DNA of 64,000 bases, from assembly GCA_021442155.1 (NCBI GenBank), contig CM038220.1, positions 74,697,817 to 74,761,816 of the forward strand, read 5' to 3'. Of the stretch, positions 46,926-59,922 are shown one piece after another. The translations under genes and the position numbers were made by a program. This DNA comes from Cymbidium sinense. Taxonomy: Eukaryota; Streptophyta; Magnoliopsida; Asparagales; Orchidaceae. The notes beneath the pieces were generated by a model. It did not search any database. It was not told the DNA's origin and saw nothing but the letters and a program-made list of their open reading frames with translations. Positions within the stretch are counted from its first letter, which is position 1. Each line of letters begins with the position of its first letter.

Positions 46926-48039
46926 CGCTTGAGCATAGCTACAAGTCAGGTATTGTAGTTATCCCCAAAGAATACTTATTAGAAAACCATCGAGTTCTAT
47001 TAGGGTAATTCTTAGGGATATTTATGATCCTCTTATGATAAAAGAAGGTTGGGATATTTACTTATCTCAAACCTCTAAAAAAGTGATTTCTAAGATCAAG
47101 AAACTCTCTTTACAGGTGCCTAAGGCAGCTCAAACCTCCAACACCAAGGAAGGTTTGCAAGTTGCCAAAGATAAACTGAAGAAGGTGACATGACTGACAG
47201 CTCTTTGCGGGATAGTTGTGCAACCACCATCCAAGTCTAGCACTCCATCCATAGTTGCAGCTACTACTACTTCCACTACTAGCTCTTCTTCTACTAACAG
47301 GAGCATTGTATCAATGGACAAGGACATTAAATCCCTTAATCTGCTTACTTTATTGGATTTCTATCAAGTACCTTCACCTAAAAGAAATCAATGAAGAAAA
47401 TAGATTTTACTTACATCTTGTCCACTTCTAATACTCTAGATTTTATTCCTATTAAAAACTCTCCAAGTCTAAAAATCAATAATAGCTCTAGTCATTCTGA
47501 TGTCCTCTCTTCTGATTTAGAATCAAACTTTCCTTTTTTGAATTAATTCATTCATATTGACTTGGAGTCAACGACTCGAGGATCCCATAAGAAGTTGTAG
47601 GTATACTTGATGAGAAGGTAGAACTTTTCAGAAGTTCATCATTTCAAGATGTTACTAAAGTCAACTTGCATAGTGGAAAAGTTCTACCTCCTAGGGTAGC
47701 ACCTCAGGATAAGAGTAAACAAGTCATTAGTTTAGTGAGTAATGGCCCCTCCACAGGATGCTCCACCTATGGATATGCTTGTGGAGGATCAAGCCAAAGT
47801 TGATTACAATGTCCTAGTGCATCTTAGAAAGTTACCAGCTAAGTGAAGAATATATGACTCCTTGTCTTATCCAAAGTGATGAGGGAATCTCTAATCAAGG
47901 ATCTTCTTGATCCAAAGATATGCTTAGCTCAACTGATTGTTACTGAAGAAGAGGCACATAGCTAAAAGGACATCTTAGGAGTTACAATTCAGTGATGAAG
48001 GCTTACTTCTAAGGATGGCCAAGCACAACCACCCTCTTT

Positions 48040-48350
48040 ACATTACAGTGGATGTTGGTAGATACATGTTATCAAGAGTTTGGTTGACCAAGGTGCATCA
48101 TCAACATTATGAGTTTAAGAACCCTTACTTGAGGATCAATATCTCCAAACTCAAAAACACAGATGATGTTGAGAGGATTCAATGAACAAGGTGAGAGGGC
48201 CTTAGGCTCATAGTGTTGTCATTGGAGATAGATGATTGGAAGACTGAAGCCAAGTTTCATATCATAGACTCAGATACATCTTTCAATGCTTTGCTTGGGA
48301 GACCGTGGATACATGAAAATAACATAGTTCCATCCTCTCTGCTGCATCAA
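48040..48350 (+). pseudogene. Tat aspartic protease
   Basis: The frame at 48071-48109 reads IKSLVDQGASSTL. This holds the catalytic motif D-Q-G, a usual Tat variant of D-T/S-G, with the aspartate at 48086-48088. Further on FHIIDSDTSFNALLGRPWIH is followed by NIVPSSLLHQ, the canonical C-terminal block of gypsy proteases. This enzyme cuts the gag-pol polyprotein. The two blocks are in different frames. Confidence 0.8.
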
Positions 48351-49499
48351 AGAAGATCTCAAACTATTCATAGTTCATGAGGTCAGAATATGTGAGGATG
48401 CAACCTATTTTCTTCCTCAAAACCAACAAGTCCATTCTCGTGAATCTAGTCAAGATCCCCTTGAGGGACAAAAGAAAGAAAGAAAGAAAAGAAAAAGAAA
48501 AAAAATAGAAAAGAAAAGAAAGAGAAAAGAAAGAAAATAAAGAGAGCGAGATATGGACTGGGGAAGATATAGAGACATTAGATTCCATAATTCATTACTC
48601 CATTCAACATATGGGTAGATGACCTAACCTCCACCAGGCAGAGGAAGAGGACAATTTAGAGGCAGGCTCCAAGGTGGAAAGCCTCCCTATTGGCCACCCA
48701 ATTGGAGGTATGTCTCACCAGGAGTACACTATACACATAGACTTAAAATCTAGTTTAGAGGATGAGTCTTATATGGTTATCATACCAACCAACTCTTCTC
48801 AACAACAGATGCCTTTTGAGGTACACTTGAGAAGGATAGTGATGAAGGTTAGCTCCAAAGCAAAGCATAAATGTATCCAAGTCTGTATATGAAATGATAA
48901 GGCATCAGTTAGGAACTTTAGCTTTGACCCCACTTTTCTGGTAGTTAAGGAAGCCCTAAAGTCATCCATAAATGGGAAGACTCGAGATTCTTTTGAGCGT
49001 CATCCTCAAGTCAGAAGTTGATGTAGAACTTGAGGATGATTCATATATTAATATATAATTACCTTTTGATTGGTACTCATCTTGTGTTCTTAATTTAGCA
49101 AAAAAGAGATTAATCCCACATACTTGGTCTAAACACATGTCGAATTACTTTGAAAGGTTATGGGATAACCAAAGCATACATCCTCAATCAAGACTAGGAT
49201 TAGGATTTGGTACTGAGGGTCCAGTCGATGATGAGGATTATTGCCTAGTCATCACTAATGATTTGGAATCTGATAGGTTCTTTTCAAATCATGCTAACTC
49301 ATATGAGGAGGTGTGTTTAAAAACTTCAGATACTCCAGATGATTTTGAAGTCAAAGATGCACTGCTAGAGTTTGAAGAGGAGATTAAATTAACCATCGAT
49401 GAGCTCAAATAAATCAACTTAAAAAGACAATCTATGTTCGGCATACATCAGTTCTTTATTGAATGATTCTAAAACCAATGACTTAGTTAGGCTGTTGAT
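48351..49499 (+). pseudogene. Protease-RT linker of element E
   Basis: Degenerate linker with a purine tract of GAAA-type repeats at 48466-48545 and two open pieces (48674-48892 and 49137-49412). The second is acidic (DDEDYCLVIT, EFEEEIKLTIDELK) and leads to the RT. Such variable linkers are normal between protease and RT in Tat elements. Confidence 0.6.
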
Positions 49500-50423
49500 T
49501 GAGTTTAAGGACTGCTTTGCATAGAGTTACAAAGAGATGCCCGGTTTATCTCGACATAATCCACAAATTAGCAATAGAGCATAGTGCTAACCTTATCAAG
49601 CAAGCTTCTAGACGAATGTAATTAGATATTGAATAGCATGTCATTTCTGAAGTCAAAAATTGATCAATGTTCTTTATCGAAGAAAAATGTCCTACACTTG
49701 GCGTTAGTCTTAGTTAAGAAAAAAGAATTCTTTTTTGTCAACTTTAGAAACTAAATAAGATTTATCCAAAGATTCAATCTGAGGCGATGGTGAACATTAC
49801 CTCATCTCATGCTAGTCTTGCTTTCATGGATGGCTCATGTGGATATAACAAATAAAGATGACCCTTGAAGATGAAAGAAACATTGTGTTTGAACCCAGTG
49901 AATCTTTTGCTAGGGTCATGCCTTTCGGCTTTAAAATGATGGTGCTACCTACCAATGGGCCATGACTCAAATCTGCGATAAACTCATTCATCATCAAATT
50001 GAATGTTATTTCAATGATCTCATAGTCAAAAGTAAAGAAAAGGAAGACCATCCCTTTGACTTGAGAGTAGTTTTCAAATGGTTAAGATAATTTAACCTTA
50101 AAATGAATCCCCTGAAGTGTGTATTTGGAGTAGCTTCAGAGAAATTTCTTGAGTTTGTTGTCCAGCACCGTGGAGTAGAAATCGATCCAGAGAAGATCAA
50201 GGTGATATTAGAAATGCCACCCCCTAAAAGTCTAACTCAACTCAAATAATTTCAAGGGTAGTTGGCATATCTAAGATGCTTCATTTCCAACCTATCAGGA
50301 AGATGTCAACCATTTTCAACACTTGTAAAAAAAGATGCCAAGTTCAAGTGGGATGACAAGTGCCAACATGCCTTTAAAGACATCAAGCACTACCTGATGA
50401 TGCCACCAGTTATAGCAGGCCCT
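49500..50423 (+). pseudogene. Ty3/gypsy reverse transcriptase (Tat), YxDD mutated
   Basis: Readable blocks in order are DCFA-SYKEMPGLSR at the domain start, RVMPFGFKMMVLPTNG (family RVMPFGLKNAGATYQ), MTQICDKLIHHQIECYFND, DHPFDLRVVFKWL, FNLKMNPLKCVFGVASEKFL and VEIDPEKIKVILEMPPPKSL. The catalytic box reads YFND instead of YVDD (50007-50018), so one catalytic aspartate is lost. The thumb/connection, LSGRCQPFSTLVKKDAKFKW and ending HYLMMPPVI, is open from 50262. Dead, from both stops and active-site loss. Confidence 0.85.
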
Positions 50424-50670
50424 ATCCCGGGCAATCCATTGATACTCTACACTGCTACGTTAGATGACTCCCTTGGCACTTTGTTGGCCCAAACCAATGC
50501 TGAATGGAAAGAGAATGCACTCTATTATCTTAGCAATTTGACATCACTTTCATACCCCTTCATGCGGTTTAAGGATAAGCACTAGCAAATTTATTGGCAA
50601 CACATCCACTTCCTGTTGACTCCGCTTAGTAATGACTTCCCCGATGAACAAATCATGAACTTATGGGACA
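50424..50670 (+). pseudogene. First RNase H domain of element E
   Basis: GNPLILYTATLDDSLGTLLA, then ENALYYLSNLTSL, corresponds to PL-LY-A-S--S-GA-L-Q and the AVYYLS-- block of the standard gypsy RNase H. It would remove the RNA strand of the cDNA hybrid. A stop at 50583 ends the open part. Confidence 0.7.
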
Positions 50671-51230
50671 CTAGCATTCACCACTGGGAGATGTATTTTT
50701 ATGGTGTGGCTTCCTTTTAAAAGGGAGAAGAACTATGATTTACTCTTCCAGGGAAGGCGGTAGGAATAGTACTCTAACTCTAGACCATGATGTGATGAGA
50801 TTCTCATATCATCAATCCATGCACTAACAACAAAGCCAAATATGAGTCTCTGATTGTCAATCTGGAGTTAGTCATTACACTATGCATCCAAGATATCAAC
50901 ATCTTCAAAGATTCTCAATTAGTCATTAACCAAATTGTTGGGTCTGATAAAGTTCTAAAGCCTAAGCTCCATCACTACCATAAGTACACTATTGAGTTGT
51001 TGGCCCAAATCCTAGAGGTTACCATTTATAAAATTCCTCGAGGGGAGAATGTTATACCAAATGCATTAGCCAAGCTTGCCAAAGAGTTGGCATGTCTGGA
51101 AGATGAGTCCATACTAATAAGGGTCCAAAATAGACAAATCTTATCCCTTGTTGATCTTGAACTCATTGAGAGACTCTCTCTTGAAGAAAAGGTTGCCATT
51201 GCAAAAAAGGATGATAAGTCAGATTAGAGG
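50671..51230 (+). pseudogene. Second (archaeal-type) RNase H, diagnostic of Tat
   Basis: HWEMYFYGVASF corresponds to W-MYFDG-S, with the catalytic aspartate changed to tyrosine at 50700-50702. CTNNKAKYESLIVNLELVI keeps the glutamate. DINIFKDSQLVINQIVGS keeps the second aspartate. YKIPRGENVIPNALAKLAKE matches IPREEN--ADALA-LA but with D to N. The extra RNase H between the first RNase H and integrase defines the Tat clade (Ogre/Retand relatives). The piece from 50997 to 51227 is open. Confidence 0.82.
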
Positions 51231-51349
51231 CAACCATTCATGGATTATCTAAATATAGATAAACTACTTCAAGAGAAGTCCCTAGCACATCGTGGAAGAG
51301 AGCTTTTCTATATAGATGGCACCTTATACCAGCGGTCCTTCGATCATAT

Positions 51350-52416
51350 GTGATTACATTATTTGAAAAAAGATGAAGCATGTAAGATCATGATTGAACT
51401 CATGCGAGCTCATCAATCCAATTTGAAGATGAAAGCCAAGATCAAGAGACTAAGATACTACTGGCCTTCAATGATCACAGACTACATGGACATAACTAGG
51501 AGATGCCATCAATGTTAGGTGCATAGTGTGATCCTACACCAACCACCCAACATTCTACACCCTACATTGGCCTCAAGGTCATTTTAGTGTTGTGGCACTG
51601 ACATAGTGGGCCCGATCGATCTTCCTTCTTCCAAGGGTCATCGATTCATTCTAGCTACCACTGACTACTTTTTGAAGTGGGCAGAGGCAATCCCACTCAG
51701 AGAGGCCACAACTCAGTATGTTCTCCAATTTTTCAGGAACCATAACGTATATAGGTTCTTAGTGCTTGATGAATTATGAATGGTCGCATTCAAGAGCACC
51801 AAAATCAACAGGTTTGCCTAAAGATAGCATAGATTGAAGATAATCTACCATCTATTACCCAAGAAAATGGCTTGGTAGAAGCCTTCAATAAAACTTTCAT
51901 GCAGATATTAAAGAAGGCACTCGATGATAACATGCGACAGTGGCATGAGCAGTTAGTTGAAATCTTGTGGGCTTACCGTACCACATATAAAACTCCAACT
52001 CAGTCTGCCCCTTTCTTCTTAGTGTATGGGCCCAAAGCAGTCCTACCATTAGAAGTCCAACTCCCATCACTAAGGAGAACCGTGGGTAGCAAGATCACAA
52101 CAGAGATGAACGCTAAGTTGTGATTAGAAGAGCTCAAAGGTTTGGGGAGAGATGCCTCTGGGTATGCTAGATCCTCGAGTTATACAAAGTTAAAATGATT
52201 CAAGCTCATAACAAGTTGGTCCATCCTAGAGCTTTTCAAGTAGGAGAACTTATTTTAGTTCTAAGGAAACCAATTTTTGCCCGTTGAAAGATGAGAGACA
52301 AGTTTGAACCACTTGGGAAGGCCTACCAAGGAGGATCTTACCAGCTTATAAATTATAAGGGAGAGTGCCCAATGCTTCCAATCAATGGGCTTTACTTAAA
52401 AAAATATTATCCATAA
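51350..52416 (+). pseudogene. Ty3/gypsy integrase (Tat)
   Basis: The zinc-binding region reads LMRAHQSNLKMKAKIKRLRY, then YWPSM and RRCHQC; the first histidine is lost. The core has GTDIVGPID with the first aspartate, FILATTDYFLKWAEAIPLRE, RFLVLDEL with the likely second aspartate, then QENGLVEAFNKT with the catalytic glutamate at 51878-51880. The open stretch 51872-52123 continues RQWHEQLVEILWAYRTTYKT and FFLVYGPKAVLPLEV. The tail has FQVGELILVL and GLYLKKYYP before a TAA at 52414-52416, a typical Tat pol ending. It inserts cDNA into chromosomes. Stops make it inactive. Confidence 0.85.
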
Positions 52417-53906
<1,490 letters not shown>

Positions 53907-54099
53907 TGTTGACCTCATTTTTAGGATGAGCTCTCAACCCCTCCATCTTAGACATAGGAATCCTCTTAGACTTTAAGAGATCTTTAGTCTTAAGACACAT
54001 CTAGTGATTAGGTGGACACTCAACTTAACCTAGAGACTTAGAAGAGTTAGCCATAGGAATAGGTCATGCCTTAGGGGTGTTAGGAAAATTGCCTACCCT

Positions 54100-55900
54100 A
54101 TAGCTTGAACCACATTCCTTACTTCCTTCCTTCAAGTCAAACTCCAAATCAAATCAACATCAAACCTAAATCAATTCTAGTGCAATTGATTTTCTCCATA
54201 CTCAAATCAATGCCACATGATTGAAATCCATGATTCAAATTCCATGTTTGAAATATTTCCTAAGTCCTTAATCCTCTCTTAAGGACTTAGCCTAAATCAT
54301 CTTCAAATCAATTCAAATTCATGAAACCTTCATAACTCATTTATATTCTCATTTATATTCACAATATAAATGAAATATAAATTCAAATAAATCAAACTAA
54401 ATCCAAAATTTAAAATTCCTAATTAAAATCCTTCTTAAGTCCTTAATTCCCACTTAAGGACTTAGCCTAAATCAAATCTAAATCAATTCAAATTCATGAA
54501 ACTTTCTCATAACCCATTTATATTCTCATTTATATTCACATATATAAATGAAATATAAATTCAAACAACCAAAACCAACTCCAAAAATCAAACTCAAATT
54601 CAATCAAAATCCAAACTAAGCCTTTCAAATCAAATTCTTGAACTTAGCCAAATCAACTTCAAATCAAGCCAAACTCTTGATTTTTATTCATGATTCAATC
54701 AATCCTTCAATCATGAATCCAAATATAAATACAAACTACAATCACTTAACCAAACCTCAACTCAAAAATCAAGCCAAAATCCATTCCATGTTCATCCTTT
54801 GAACTTGAAATTGTCAAATGAATCAAAACCCATTTAGCTTCAAACCACTTGCAAATGGATTTATATTTTAATCATAAGTCCATATGTGAGTTCAATCAAA
54901 CTCAAATCAAGCTTTGACCAAGCCATTTGACCCATTTAGGCTCACTTGACCCAAAGTGACCTAAAGTACCCTTATGAGCCAAATTCTAATCCTAACCAAA
55001 TTGGATTGAATCAAACTCACCTAAGCCTCTCATCATGATCAACAATCATCATGAGATGATCAATCACTCAAATCGAGTCAAACCAAGTCAAACCTAAGGG
55101 TTGATAAAGTCAACACTTAGCCAAAATGAAATTCAACATAGCAACAATCCACCATAGGCCAAATTGATTGAAACCAATGATCTAAGTTCATTCACGACCA
55201 AATGCTTGAACTTGACCAAGTCAACATTTGAGCCTAACCTAGCCTAATTGGCCACTTGAAAAGTCAAAATATGTCAAAACTTGATCTAAGCCAAATTAAT
55301 TGAAACCAATGGGTCAAGTTCATTCCAAAATGATTGTTGAACTTGACCAAAGCCCCAATTGGCTACTAACTAACCTATTGACCATGAACTTGACTTTAAA
55401 GGGTCAAATTGAGCCAAATTCAAACTTAACCAAAATTAATTGGAAACAAAGATACCAATCCCTTTAATATGACCAACCAAACCTAAACCTACCCATGACC
55501 TAGCTCAAATAGGTCAAATGGGTCAAAATGGTCAACTTGACCCATTTGACCTAAATGAAATCATATGAACCAAATTCAAACCTAAACCAAATTGAATTAA
55601 ACCAAAGCCACCAAAATATTTCAAATGGTCATATGAACTTGACTCAACCCTTGGTTTGACCCAATTTGACCATTTGGTCAACTTGACCCAAGTTGACCCA
55701 TTTTGACCTAAATGGGTCAACATGAGCCAAATCACATCAAACCAACTCCAAATCCAATGAAACTTAACGAAACCTATTTTCTCATCATACCAAACATACC
55801 CAAACTGAAATCAAGGTCAAATGACCATTTTACCCCTAGGCCATAGGATAAATTTTGGCCAAATCCATTTGGAATTTGGTCAAACCCTCTTCATAACCAC
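54100..55900 (+). repeat. W-box-rich tract of 3' LTR E
   Basis: C/A-rich sense strand. The stretch 55500-55740 is especially dense in TTGACC and GGTCAA, including TTGACCATTTGGTCAA near 55666. Foldbacks of the TCATTTATATTCACA-ATATAAATGAA type recur at about 54345 and 54525. Confidence 0.68.
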
Positions 55901-56571
55901 TTGGCACCCTCTTAGTGGATCGAGTGAACACTAGGGAGTGTGGTGCACTCAACCCAATGGGTTTGGGTCAGCTTAACTTAGCCCAATGGCCAAACCGACC
56001 ACTCCCATTGAAATGGCTACATGGAAATCCTCCTTACACACAATTCAAGCACATAAAAAGTTCACCATTCCACTCCTTGGCCAAAACTGAATTCAAGGAC
56101 ACCCTAAACGGCCTAACAAACCCATTCAATGAGCTCAATTGGATCAAAATGGCGCAATCCTTCTCATCTGATTGCTCAAGGGGGAGATATACTCCCCCTA
56201 ATTCAATTTGATATTTAGACTCCCTCAGTTGATAGGAACTCAGAGCAAGCCTTAGAGAGTCTTCCTAAGCTTCATAGAGAGGATTTGAAATCTCATTCTC
56301 GGTTTTCAAAGCTTGAAAATAGGGGAGTTCTATTGAAAAGCCAACTTACTCAATATTCAACATCAACTTAATTCCCTCTTCAAGCTTCATCAGAGGAGCA
56401 AGTCAAGTTGATCTAAACTTTTCCCAAGTCCCAAAGGTAAGAGAGGATCTAATTTGATCAAAGCCACAAGGAGTTCAAAGGGGAGTTGATCTCTAGAAGC
56501 AACTACCCAATTTCTAGAGCTCAAACTTTCAGTAAAGCTTTGTCTCAACCAGATGAAGCTTCTCTAAGGGA

Positions 56572-56595
56572 TTCGAGCACCGGCGAGGTATGCCA
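56572..56595 (+). promoter_or_regulatory. Conserved splice-donor-like site in 3' LTR E
   Basis: ACCGGCGAG/GTATGCC, junction at 56587/56588. It is the fourth instance of the conserved donor in this LTR family. Confidence 0.45.
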
Positions 56596-56869
56596 TTTTT
56601 TCAAGCTTAAGTTCAATGTATATTTTTCCTTTGTGAAGTGAACTTCAATCCTAGGTTGATTTAGCCATTAGATGTTCTTGTTTGCATGCTTAGATGGTGT
56701 GGGTTGATTTTCATCCTAATCGAGCTCAAATCATGGCTTCAAAGATGGATGTCTCCATGGCTCATGAGAGTGACAAGGATGAATCTTTGGCCATCCATCT
56801 ACACATTTTGGATGGATGACCGAGATTAAAATGCATAATATCCATAATTTCCTCCCTCAGATCCTTGAT

Positions 56870-57000
56870 CGGACGGCTGAGGAGAAAGTGCGTAGTGCCG
56901 CCGCCATGTGGCGCTACGATGTGACATGTTAAATACCCAATCTTGTTGCACCACATGTAAAGTGCATGCCACGTCAGCACCACACGTGGTGTCGACAAGA
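56870..57000 (+). promoter_or_regulatory. GC-rich island with G-box in 3' LTR E
   Basis: Contains GCCGCCGCCATGTGGCG, GCCACGTCAGC and ACACGTGGTG, with the G-box CACGTG at 56983-56988. It is the positional partner of 38640-38760. Confidence 0.4.
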
Positions 57001-58599
57001 TTAATATTATTATCAGGGATTAAATAATTTCTAATTAACCACCAAACCTTTTAAAATTTGTATCTAAGTGTAGAAAATAGAATAATATGAAATAAATTGC
57101 ATTTGAAAGATAATTGAACATAGAATAATCTAAAATTAATTTTAATATATTTTGAATAGTATTTTTCTCTGAATTGGGTTTTACTGGGAATGTTACTTTA
57201 CTAATTACCCTTTAATTACTCCTTTGATTAATCCCAAACTTTTTGTGCTTAATTGGTGGGATAACTCCTAGCTCCCCTAAGTTTGTTGGGATTTATTGGT
57301 GGTTTAATTAGGGGAATTGCTAGTTCATTCCTTAATCACTCCCTTAATGTAATTAAGCTTAATTAAGGGCATAATAGGTGGTTTAACCCTTTGATTGAGT
57401 CAATTAAGTTTTGATTAAGTGAATGTGAGGTTTAGGGAATATTTTTGGGATATGTTCCTTGAGATATTACCTAAACCCCTTTTTCTTCCTTAATCCATCA
57501 TTAATTAAGGGTTAATTCACTAATTACCCCTTAATTAATTTCATAAAATTCTAAAACCTTCCAGAACTTAATTAATCTATCTTGGACAGATGCTTAGTTG
57601 TTTAAGAGCCTAAGTACATAAAGGAAGTCAAAATCCAACTCGCATATGTGAGAGGGGTTATGAAATTACTTAAGTTAAACCCCTTAGTTTAATTAATCAC
57701 TAATCATGAGCCAAAATTGCATTAGGCCTTTTCTTCCTAGGTGCATTACAAATTTAAATTCCTTGTGAGATTTTATGGCATCTCATTGGCTCCTAATTAT
57801 TTGGTTAAACATGCTAAGGTGGTATACATAAGGGCTAATTAATACACTTAATTCATGCCTTAACCAAATCAAAATATAAAATGGATCTAATCATTTAAAA
57901 ATTAAACTTAAATGTCATACACATGTGGGAATGGGTTAAGAATAGCAAACTTCACCTAACATTTCTCAAATTAAATCAAACTCAAAATAAAACTAAACCT
58001 TCTTTAAAAATAATTTGATTTGCTTTAAGCTTTCTTATTTCATAAGATTGTCTTTAGGAATTAATTAGGGTGAATATGTTTACATGCTTTCATCATTTTA
58101 GTTCCTTCCCAACATGCTAAATGTGTATGTCATATGAATTTCATGCATTCATTCTTTTCAAAAATTAAAATAAAAATGAAATGTTTCTTTTATGTCAAAT
58201 TGCATGTTTTGGCTAAAATAGGAATTTAAGTGGCTATTATCACTATTAAATCCAAATTATTTTCAAAATATATGAATCAATTACCAAAACTGAAAGTGTG
58301 TTATTTATATTTATTTATAAGCTTGCATGTGAGTAAAATATAAAGATGTGCTTAGTGTAGTTTTCCTTCTCCCCTCTTTTAGTATAGTTTTGGATAGGAT
58401 TTGGTGAAGTGTTTTTCATTTGAAAAGAACATAACACATGCTTAATTCCATTTCCTATTCATTCCTATGCTATTACTTAAGAAGGATACCTACACTTGTA
58501 CATAGAAATTGTATAAACAAAATTAAATCAACCAACACAAACTTTTTCATCCTTTCTTTTCCATTCATTTCTTTTGTACATATGCTTGTATTTAAGAAA

Positions 58600-58720
58600 A
58601 GTGGTATATTAGTCTGGACAACCCTAGGGTTGCAAGGCTTTAAGTAGCCCTAAGTAGGTCTTGTACCTTACACCCCTACTTAACAATGGCGTCATACTCA
58701 CTTATGCCTTTCATACATTC
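58600..58720 (+). repeat. 3' LTR E internal subrepeat, single unit
   Basis: One unit with CTGGACAACCC, GGCTTTAAGTAGCCCTAAG, ACCTTACACCCCTACTTAAC and AATGGCGTCATACTCACTTA. The 5' LTR has three such units. Confidence 0.75.
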
Positions 58721-59782
58721 ATGTGTGCATGTGAAAATTGGATAAGAAACTCTTTTTTCTACTTAATGAAAATCATGCATCATAAGCATTCAAATTTTCT
58801 TAAGTAAACTACTTAGCATTCATTATAAAGTGTGCTAAACATTCTCATTTGTATGTATAGATATGCTCAGGATCATTCATATGCATGTTATACATGTTGG
58901 GAAAGAATGAAGTGATGCATGCTTTGTGAATTTAGTTCACTTTACTTAATTTTAAAAAGCCTTTCTTTTTAATAGGGTTGTTTAGAATTGATCTAAACTT
59001 AGGATTAATTAAAACACATTAAATACATTCACTAAACAAAACTAAATATGAATCCACTTTAGAAAGTACTTAAGGTAGGGAAGGAAAGAGAAGTTCTCTT
59101 CTCTTTTCCCTCTTTTGAAACTTAGTAATTAATTATAAGATTCATTCAAACCAAATAAAAATACAAAATAAAATCTACCCAAATAAGTAAAATAACTTAA
59201 ATGAAACCATCCTCTAAGTTGAACACTTTCACATTTAAAAAATACAAACCTTAAAGCCATAGTTAAGCATACCACACAAACCGTTTAAAGCACACACATT
59301 TAGACTAAGTCACCACTTCTAGCTTTAAGTTAGGGTGGTTCATGGTTTGATGTTCACTTTTATTTTGTGATATATGTTTTAGTCTGGATGTTAGGGTGAA
59401 TGTGTGTAGATTGAATGGTAGGATGATTTAGTCTAATCATTATTTTGTAGGGGATTGTGCTTAAGGGGCATTGTAATAAAAATATGATTATTTTTTTTGC
59501 AGGTGCTCATACCCCTAAGCATAATCCAATAGGCTAGGTGGACTTAGTTACCTATGTGTGGGGTGCTAAGTCCAATATACATGCTTGGGATTTGTGTGGC
59601 TTGTTTAGTTAATCTCTATTTTGCAGATGTTAGCTAGATTTACTTTTCCTTTTCATGTATTTTTGCAATTATGATTTTGGAATGTTTTTTATGGGGGATT
59701 AGGATGAGCATTGGTCATAAGATCTCATCTTATGCACCATGTGAAGCCTTTAGCAACCACCTTCATCCAAAATAAGGAACCA

Positions 59783-59830
59783 AAGAAGAAAGAAAGAAGA
59801 AGAAAGAAGAAAGAAGAATGAAGAAATGAA
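59783..59830 (+). repeat. GAA-rich purine tract in 3' LTR E
   Basis: Interrupted AAGAAGAAAGAAGAA repeats about 70 bases upstream of the TATA box. The equivalent place in the 5' LTR (41960-42000) is only weakly purine-rich. Confidence 0.7.
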
Positions 59831-59895
59831 GCTTGAAGACCCCCATAACAATAAATTTCTTTCTTAATTGTACTTAATTTATTTGTAATCTAGAT

Positions 59896-59922
59896 TGTAT
59901 AAGGGTAGAGCTGGGCTACCCA
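59896..59922 (+). promoter_or_regulatory. TATA box and hairpin in 3' LTR E
   Basis: TGTATAAGGGTAGAGCTGGG followed by CTACCC. It matches the 42057 block, with the GGGTAG/CTACCC stem intact. Confidence 0.55.

Noticed and set aside
55915..56211. 98-residue plus-strand frame in the 3' LTR of E
   Set aside because: No conservation with the 5' LTR frame at the same place and no recognised motif.
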